In this document: one piece after another, positions 6,207 to 10,584 of the stretch
Numbering within the stretch: the stretch's first letter is position 1
How the letters are laid out: the number at the start of each line of letters is the position of its first letter
Source: an uncultured Brevundimonas sp.
GTDB lineage: Bacteria; Pseudomonadota; Alphaproteobacteria; Caulobacterales; Caulobacteraceae
Direction: 5' to 3'
Length of the DNA: 10,584 nucleotides
Assembly: GCA_946885435.1 (NCBI GenBank)
Contig: CAMPGL010000069.1
Span: 1-10,584, forward strand
Position numbers and translations under genes: made by a program
The notes under the pieces: model-generated
The model's database searches: none
What the model was told of the DNA's origin: nothing
What the model saw: the letters and a program-made list of their open reading frames with translations, nothing else

Positions 6207-7298
6207 CTAGCTCGCCGCGAATTCCGAGAGCGCGTCCAGGAGCGCCCGGTTCTGGTCCTCGGTGCCCACGGTGATCCGCAGGCAGTCGGTCAGGCCGTAG
6301 CCGCCGACGGGGCGCACGATCAGACCGCGGGAATGCAGGAAGACGTCGGCCGCCTGGGCGTTCAGGCGCTCGTCGGGAAAGCGGACCAGCACGAAGTTGC
6401 CGGCCGACGGCAGGACGTCGAAGCCGAAGCCCTTGATGGCCTGGGTCAGGCGCGGGAGCCACTGGCGCACGAGCGCCCGGGACTTCTCGACGTGCTCGGG
6501 GTCGGACAGGGCGGCCAGCGCCGCCTCCTGGGCCGGGATGTTGTTGTTGAAGGGCAGGCGCACGCGGTCGACGGCCTCAGCCACGGCCTGGGGCGCATAG
6601 CCCCAGCCGACGCGCAGGGCCGCGAGGCCGTGGATCTTGGAAAAGGTGCGCGTCACGACCAGGTTGGTCGACGAGCGCGCGAGATCGATGGCGCTCTCCC
6701 AGTCGGGCTGTTCGACGTATTCGGCATAGGCCTCGTCGATCACCAACAGCACCCGCTCGGGCAGGCCGGCGTGCAGGCGGCGGATCTCCTCGCCGGAGTT
6801 CCAGCTGCCGGTCGGGTTCGAGGGGTTGGAGACGTAGACGATCTTCGTCCGCTCATCGACCGCCTCGAGCAGGGCGTCGACGTCGACGCGGTAGTTCGGC
6901 TCGGGGACCAGACGGATCTCCGCCTGGTTGGCCTTGGCGGAGATGCGGTAGGCGAGGAAGCCGTACTGGCCGGTGACGATGTTGTCGCCTGGCGTCAGAA
7001 AGACCTGGTTGATGAGGGCGAAGACCTCGTCCGATCCATTGCCGAAGATCAGCCGCTCGGGCTCGATCTGATGCTGGTCGGCCACGGCCTGGCGCAGCTT
7101 GGAGGCGCGGCCTTCGGGATAGAGGTGGAGGCGGTCGACCGCGGCGGCGAAAGCCTCGCGCGCCTTCTCGCCGGGACCCAGCGGGTTTTCGTTGGAGGAC
7201 AGCTTGATGGGCTCGGCCACGCCCTCGATCTTCGACTTGCCGCCAACGTAGGGGGCGATGTCCAGGATGCCGGGCTTGGGGGAGGGGGTATCGGTCAT
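6207..7298 (-). CDS. hisC: Histidinol-phosphate aminotransferase HisC
   Basis: This is a PLP enzyme that transfers an amino group from glutamate to imidazole-acetol phosphate in histidine synthesis. Some alphaproteobacterial members also act on aromatic keto acids. The 363-residue product has the expected landmarks: SSNENPLGPG (34-43), the SNPSNPTG loop (157-164, N161), D188 in VIDEAYAEY binding the PLP ring nitrogen, and the Schiff-base lysine K221 in TFSKIHGLAALRVGW. R229 binds the phosphate and R341 in LRITVGT the substrate carboxylate. AAGAGG stands 5 bases before the ATG. It lies 39 bases downstream of a P-protein-like gene and overlaps no other. Other his genes are absent from the window, which fits the scattered hisC seen in many alphaproteobacteria and a possible aromatic amino acid role. 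Confidence 0.95.
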   Translation of the reverse strand: MTDTPSPKPGILDIAPYVGGKSKIEGVAEPIKLSSNENPLGPGEKAREAFAAAVDRLHLYPEGRASKLRQAVADQHQIEPERLIFGNGSDEVFALINQVFLTPGDNIVTGQYGFLAYRISAKANQAEIRLVPEPNYRVDVDALLEAVDERTKIVYVSNPSNPTGSWNSGEEIRRLHAGLPERVLLVIDEAYAEYVEQPDWESAIDLARSSTNLVVTRTFSKIHGLAALRVGWGYAPQAVAEAVDRVRLPFNNNIPAQEAALAALSDPEHVEKSRALVRQWLPRLTQAIKGFGFDVLPSAGNFVLVRFPDERLNAQAADVFLHSRGLIVRPVGGYGLTDCLRITVGTEDQNRALLDALSEFAAS

Positions 7299-7337
7299 GC
7301 GCGCCTCTTAGCGGACGCGGGCTCTAACGCCAAAGCC

Positions 7338-8018
7338 TCAGGCTTCGATCAGCGGCACCGCGCCGATGACGCCGGACAGCCGACCGGGCGCCTGGGCCAG
7401 CCGGTCGTCGTGGGGCTGGACGTAGCCGTCGAGCGCGAACAGCCGCATGCCGCCCGTCGCCAGCGCCTGTCGTCCCGACAGTCCGAGTTCGGCCAGCCGC
7501 GCCTCGATCACCGCCGGCGCGGCGGCGGAATCGGTGATCCACCAGGTGCGGTCCGCACCCGACGGCTCGCTCCACAGCGGCGCGACCGCGAAGGCGACCG
7601 GCTTCAGCCCGTCGCGGCCCAGGAAGTCGTCGATCACCGACAGCTTCGGCTCCGCCAGCAACCGCGCCCACCAGGGGTCGCGCTCCATGGCGATCACGGC
7701 CCGGCCCCCGGAGCGGCAGGCCGCCAGGGCGGCGCGCGCATCGTCCGCCTGAAAGATCTTGGCCGTACCGCCGAAACGGCCGCGCGCCAGCACCTCGGCC
7801 CCCGGTCCCCAGGCGCCGACCATAACGGGCCGGGCCGCCGCCTCGATCTCGCGAAAGATCGCGGCGACCAGCGAGGGCGGAACATCCATCCGCTCGGCGC
7901 AGGCCTGGCGGATGGCCCGGGCCGATACGTCCGGCGAGGTCAGGCGGCCGGCCCGGTCGAGCAGCAGGGCGTGGGCGGCGGCGGCCAGGCCGGTCAGGTC
8001 CGGAAGGTCCTCTTCCAT
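7338..8018 (-). CDS. Chorismate mutase/prephenate dehydratase-like protein, probably degenerate
   Basis: The function is unproven. The 226-residue product reads like a shortened P-protein. Residues 8-63 are helical and resemble an AroQ chorismate mutase core ending AIFREIEAAARP. However, the usual first-helix arginine and the catalytic lysine of AroQ are not recognisable. Residues 66-150 (VMVGAWGPGAEVLARGRFGG and after) recall the prephenate dehydratase fold. GADRTWWITD (154-163) stands where that family has its catalytic TRF. Residues 160-224 resemble an ACT domain, with FALDGYVQPHDDRLAQ and a final VIGAVP like the family's KVLGSYP. I recall similar proteins beside hisC in Caulobacter, annotated as chorismate mutase. 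I start it at ATG 8018, one base after the DUF2125 stop (TGAAATG). The longer in-frame ATG at 8075 would overlap DUF2125 by 56 bases. A regulatory or scaffold role is possible. Confidence 0.6.
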   Translation of the reverse strand: MEEDLPDLTGLAAAAHALLLDRAGRLTSPDVSARAIRQACAERMDVPPSLVAAIFREIEAAARPVMVGAWGPGAEVLARGRFGGTAKIFQADDARAALAACRSGGRAVIAMERDPWWARLLAEPKLSVIDDFLGRDGLKPVAFAVAPLWSEPSGADRTWWITDSAAAPAVIEARLAELGLSGRQALATGGMRLFALDGYVQPHDDRLAQAPGRLSGVIGAVPLIEA

Positions 8019-8019
8019 T

Positions 8020-9033
8020 TCAGAACAGCTTCGGCGCAGGGCCGAGGTCGACGACGCCGACGCGGGTGCGGCCATCGGCGAAGCGGAACGTCAGGTTGGT
8101 GTCGCCGCGCAGCCCCGAAGTGATCTGGACGCCGAGGCGAACCGCGGCGGCGGCGCGGGGGTCGACGCCGGGGGCGGCTGCCAGGCCGGCGAGCGGGGCG
8201 GTGCCGCCGCGCAGGTTCACCTCCAGGTCGCCCACCATGCGACCGCCGGCGTCGGCGGCGAGGCGGTCGGACGAGCCGCGCGCGAAATCCTCCCCGGCGA
8301 CGGCTTCCAGCCGGACCGCGGTCAGGGTCCCGCCCTCCTCGGCCCAGGCGGACAGGGCTCGGCCCCAGGTCGAACCGCTCAGGTGCGTCGCTTCCCCGAT
8401 GTCCGCCTCAGCCCTGAGGTCGAAGGGCCGGCGCTCGGCCATGGCCTCGAGCACGCCGGCGGGACGCCCCTCGGCGCCCGTCATTTCGAACAGCATCCCC
8501 GCCTGGCCCGTCTCGGCCGGCCCCGGAATCAGATTCAGGATCAGGCGCTCGGCGCCTGAGATGGGAAACGGCTCCGCGCCCTCTTCGGCGGCGAAGCGCG
8601 GCTGGGCGAACTCAACCACCACGCGCGGCGGCGTTCGCGACAGGGCCGAGACACTGGCGCGCAGCGCCTCACCCGTCACCGCCGTCCAGCCCTTGGCGCC
8701 GCGGCCCAGCGACAGGCCCTGGGGCGCGACGATCACCCAGCGATCCGGCTGGTAGGCCAGCGCCTCTGCCAGAAGACGCTCGCTGCGCAGGCCGTGGCCC
8801 GAGGGCATGGTGACATCGACGTCGTCGAGCACCAGCCGCGCCCTGAAGGGCCAGCCGGTGACCTCTGGATCGGCGTAGGACACCTGCCAACCGGCCTCGC
8901 GCAGCGTCGTGGCCGCACGGCCGAGCTCGCCCTCCAGCCGGGAAGCGAGGGTGAACCACCATACGCTCCAGCCGCCGACCACCAGGGCCAGCAGGATGAA
9001 GGGGAACAGGATGCCGGAAGATCTGCGCGCCAT
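8020..9033 (-). CDS. DUF2125 domain protein, membrane-anchored periplasmic
   Basis: This is a 337-residue protein of unknown function. It has one N-terminal membrane anchor (about 8-29) and the rest should face the periplasm. The match to DUF2125 rests on the conserved start of the domain, VSYADPEVTGWPFRARL (51-67), where GWPFR is the signature, and on SERLLAEALAYQPDRWVI (84-101). The family is common in alphaproteobacteria and predicted to be a beta-rich envelope protein. The ribosome binding site AGGAAGG lies 4 bases before the ATG. Its stop lies one base from the next start, so the downstream P-protein-like gene is probably translated by coupling. The two have no obvious functional link, since one is periplasmic and the other cytoplasmic. 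Confidence 0.84.
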   Translation of the reverse strand: MARRSSGILFPFILLALVVGGWSVWWFTLASRLEGELGRAATTLREAGWQVSYADPEVTGWPFRARLVLDDVDVTMPSGHGLRSERLLAEALAYQPDRWVIVAPQGLSLGRGAKGWTAVTGEALRASVSALSRTPPRVVVEFAQPRFAAEEGAEPFPISGAERLILNLIPGPAETGQAGMLFEMTGAEGRPAGVLEAMAERRPFDLRAEADIGEATHLSGSTWGRALSAWAEEGGTLTAVRLEAVAGEDFARGSSDRLAADAGGRMVGDLEVNLRGGTAPLAGLAAAPGVDPRAAAAVRLGVQITSGLRGDTNLTFRFADGRTRVGVVDLGPAPKLF

Positions 9034-9065
9034 GGGGCCTTCCTAGCGCTCAAACAGGGCCGGCG

Positions 9066-9941
9066 TCAGTAGAAGACGCTGTCTTCCTGCTGCGAGGCTT
9101 CCGGCTCGCCGCGCGGCTGGGCCGGAGGCCTCGGCTCGGCCCTCGGCTGAGACGGCGGGGTCGAGGGGGCCGGCTGGCTCAGGGGCGGGATGGCCGGGAG
9201 GTCCTCGCCACCCGAGACGTCCGGATACGGCAGGGGCGTGGGCGGCGCGTCCGGATCCTCCGCCGGAGCGGGCTGGCTCGGGGCCGGCAGGCTGTCTTCG
9301 GCGTCCACGTCGTCGCGGATGAAGGCGAAGGAGCGACTGTCGGAGCAGGCGCAGACCTTCAGATAGCCGTCGCGGTCGCGCCAGAGGATCAGCGGATAGG
9401 TGATGGAGCGCACGCCCGAGGCGCGCAGCAGGCTCTCAAGCCGCTGCTGGAAGTCGCGGCCGGCGCCGACGACGGCGGTGCGGGCGAGGTTTCCGTCGGC
9501 CGGGGGGATGCCCGCCGCCGTCCAGTTGCGCGGCGGTGTGGCCGTCCAGCGCTGATAGAGGGTCCAGTCCCGGGTCAGCCACAGCTCGGCGACTGTGGCG
9601 CGTTCCGCCGGGCTCGACTGGGCCAGGCCCTCGCGGTCCGGCCGGGCGATCATCACCACGCGGGGCTCGACGCCGGCGGCGCGCAGCAGCGGAAATTCCT
9701 CGCGCTCATAGGTGCGGCAGGAGGCGCAGTCGCGCCAGCCGACCATGTAGAGGGGCTCGCCCCCGCCGCCGGCCGACACCCAGCTGGCCTCGTCCAGCAG
9801 GCGCTGGATCTCGGCCTGGTTCCGGGTGATCAGGGTCGGCTGGAAGCGGGCGTAGAAGTTCCAGTAGGCCCAGTAGCCCCCGGCCGCGGCGACCAGGGCG
9901 ATCACGATCGCCAGGGCGCTCCAAACGAGAAACTTCCGCAT
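9066..9941 (-). CDS. Membrane-anchored thioredoxin-fold protein with CxxC and proline-rich tail
   Basis: This is a 291-residue protein, likely a periplasmic thiol-disulfide oxidoreductase. An N-terminal hydrophobic anchor (5-23) is followed by WAYWNFYARF. The thioredoxin-like part has PLYMVGWRDCASCRTYE (63-79) with the active-site pair C72-A-S-C75, then helix/strand EEFPLLRAAGVEPRVVMIARPDRE. The candidate cis-proline is P183 in ITYPLILWRDRDG. A second close pair, C197-A-C199, makes four cysteines in all. Residues ~218-282 are a proline-rich, mostly disordered tail ending QQEDSVFY. The layout recalls DsbC/DsbG catalytic domains without the dimerisation domain; I do not recognise a named subfamily. 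An AGGAGG lies 11 bases before the ATG, rather far. A link with cytochrome c maturation (ccmAB, 7 kb away) is possible but not shown. Confidence 0.72.
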   Translation of the reverse strand: MRKFLVWSALAIVIALVAAAGGYWAYWNFYARFQPTLITRNQAEIQRLLDEASWVSAGGGGEPLYMVGWRDCASCRTYEREEFPLLRAAGVEPRVVMIARPDREGLAQSSPAERATVAELWLTRDWTLYQRWTATPPRNWTAAGIPPADGNLARTAVVGAGRDFQQRLESLLRASGVRSITYPLILWRDRDGYLKVCACSDSRSFAFIRDDVDAEDSLPAPSQPAPAEDPDAPPTPLPYPDVSGGEDLPAIPPLSQPAPSTPPSQPRAEPRPPAQPRGEPEASQQEDSVFY

Positions 9942-9967
9942 CGGTCCGTGGGCCTCCTGGCTTGACG

Positions 9968-10010
9968 GTCCCCCAGCATAACGCCTGGCGGGCCCCGGAG
10001 GCTGCGGGAC
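9968..10010. repeat. Imperfect 10-bp inverted repeat between the microprotein and thioredoxin-like genes
   Basis: GTCCCCCAGC (9968-9977) pairs with GCTGCGGGAC (10001-10010) with one mismatch, around a 23-base loop that contains a GGGCCC palindrome. It lies 22 bases after the microprotein stop and about 27 bases before the thioredoxin-like start. It may be a transcript-end or leader hairpin, but no T-run follows on the minus strand. Confidence 0.4.
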
Positions 10011-10031
10011 AACCCCCGGGCGAAGCCGAGC

Positions 10032-10148
10032 CTAGCCGTAGAGCTTCAGGAAGACTATCGCCGAGACGCTGAGCAGCGCCACGAGGCTGAAGACCGTCCA
10101 GAACAGCACGGGCCGCTGGGGCCGGCGGATGACGCGGTCGCCGCGCAT
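10032..10148 (-). CDS. Small single-span membrane protein, 38 aa, downstream of mmsA
   Basis: I do not recognise a family. The minus strand encodes 38 residues: a basic head MRGDRVIRRPQRP, then a clean hydrophobic span VLFWTVFSLVALLSVSAIVFL (14-34) and a short KLYG tail. This is the pattern of a single-pass inner-membrane protein with the N-terminus in the cytoplasm (positive-inside rule). Its ATG begins 2 bases after the mmsA stop (TGACGATG). No Shine-Dalgarno site is visible, so it would rely on ribosomes that have just finished mmsA. Codons are GC-ended like those of its neighbours (only one, ATA, ends in A or T). Supporting a real gene are the coupling, the codon use and the membrane span; the length alone proves nothing. 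Confidence 0.55.
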   Translation of the reverse strand: MRGDRVIRRPQRPVLFWTVFSLVALLSVSAIVFLKLYG

Positions 10149-10150
10149 CG

Positions 10151-10584
10151 TCAGGCCATGGTCGGAATGACGAAGCTGGAGTCCGAGTGCTCCAGTTCGC
10201 TGTCGGGCCAGCGAGCGGTGACGGTCTTGGTCTTGGTCCAGAAGCGGACGCCTTCCATGCCGTGCTGGTTGATGTCGCCGAAGGCCGAGCGCTTCCAGCC
10301 GCCGAAGGTATGATAGGCGACCGGCACCGGGATCGGCACATTGATGCCGACCATGCCGACGTTCACCCGGGCGGCGAAGTCGCGCGCCGCGCGGCCGTTC
10401 TGGGTGAAGATCGCGACGCCGTTGCCGTACTGGTGACGGCTGGGCAGCGCCAGCGCCTCCTCGAAGGACTGGGCCCGGACGATCTGCAGCACCGGACCGA
10501 AGATCTCCTCGCGATAGGACTCCATATCCGGCGTGACGTGGTCGAACAGCGACGGGCCGATGAAATAGCCCTTCTCGTGGCCCT
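10151..10584 (-). CDS. mmsA: CoA-acylating methylmalonate-semialdehyde dehydrogenase, C-terminal part
   Basis: This is the C-terminal ~144 residues of an aldehyde dehydrogenase that converts methylmalonate semialdehyde (and malonate semialdehyde) to propionyl-CoA (acetyl-CoA) in valine and inositol breakdown. The gene runs off the right edge, so the catalytic cysteine and NAD-binding half are not visible. Diagnostic blocks here are [25 protein letters not shown], and [20 protein letters not shown] followed by [10 protein letters not shown]. The proline-rich [17 protein letters not shown] stretch separates MmsA from ordinary aldehyde dehydrogenases. The protein ends FVIPTMA. The microprotein gene follows after 2 bases, probably in the same transcript. 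The gene upstream (often an mmsB or acyl-CoA dehydrogenase gene) lies outside the window. Confidence 0.95.
   Translation of the reverse strand, partial: GHEKGYFIGPSLFDHVTPDMESYREEIFGPVLQIVRAQSFEEALALPSRHQYGNGVAIFTQNGRAARDFAARVNVGMVGINVPIPVPVAYHTFGGWKRSAFGDINQHGMEGVRFWTKTKTVTARWPDSELEHSDSSFVIPTMA

Noticed and set aside
5790..8123. 777-codon open frame on the plus strand opposite hisC and its neighbours
   Set aside because: It is antisense to the holin-like, hisC and P-protein-like genes, which have clear family motifs. Long empty frames are normal on the opposite strand of GC-rich genes. The translation is rich in Gly, Arg, Ala and Asp with no domain pattern.

Overview
The window is very GC-rich, with almost every codon in the real genes ending in G or C. 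The gene content is typical of an alphaproteobacterium: DUF4893, DUF2125, a System I (Ccm) haem exporter, a CoA-acylating methylmalonate-semialdehyde dehydrogenase and a Tat-exported serine hydrolase. The protein sequences look most like Caulobacterales, probably Brevundimonas or a close relative. That placement is an inference from remembered families; no search was run. It looks like ordinary chromosome: there is no tRNA or rRNA gene, CRISPR array, transposase, integrase or phage structural gene.

Layout. (1) 1-554, minus: the first ~184 codons of aconitase acnA, running off the left edge. (2) 555-755: the divergent acnA/ccmA control region, with a possible acnA promoter whose spacer contains a 6-bp hairpin. 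(3) 756-3878, plus: a tightly packed run of ccmA and ccmB (overlapping ATGA), a DUF4893 lipoprotein and a FAD-dependent oxidoreductase. (4) 3871-5517, minus: a large serine hydrolase with a C-terminal DUF3471-like domain. It converges on the FAD gene and overlaps it by the 8-bp palindrome TCAGCTGA, which holds both stop codons. (5) 5518-5851: a 334-bp gene-free gap with three GCGACA hexamers phased at 8 bp inside an inverted repeat. (6) 5852-10584, all minus. In transcription order these are the 3' end of mmsA, a previously unlisted 38-aa membrane microprotein, a membrane-anchored thioredoxin-fold protein, a DUF2125 protein, a small protein that looks like a shrunken chorismate mutase/prephenate dehydratase/ACT protein, hisC, and a four-helix 'phage holin superfamily IV' membrane protein.

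How they may work together. CcmA and CcmB form the ABC part of the machine that releases haem-loaded CcmE for cytochrome c maturation, but ccmC/ccmD do not follow. A lipoprotein and a flavoprotein, with no obvious link to haem, come next instead. The hisC aminotransferase sits 39 bp downstream of the P-protein-like gene, which suggests aromatic amino acid as well as histidine synthesis. DUF2125, the P-protein-like gene, hisC and the holin-like gene are spaced closely enough to be one transcript. The thioredoxin-like gene, 32 bp upstream of DUF2125, may join them.

I did not find a clear undescribed multi-gene system. The best leads are the P-protein-like gene, the 38-aa microprotein, the four-cysteine thioredoxin-like protein with a proline-rich tail, and a sharply bounded patch of foreign-looking codon use inside the serine hydrolase gene.
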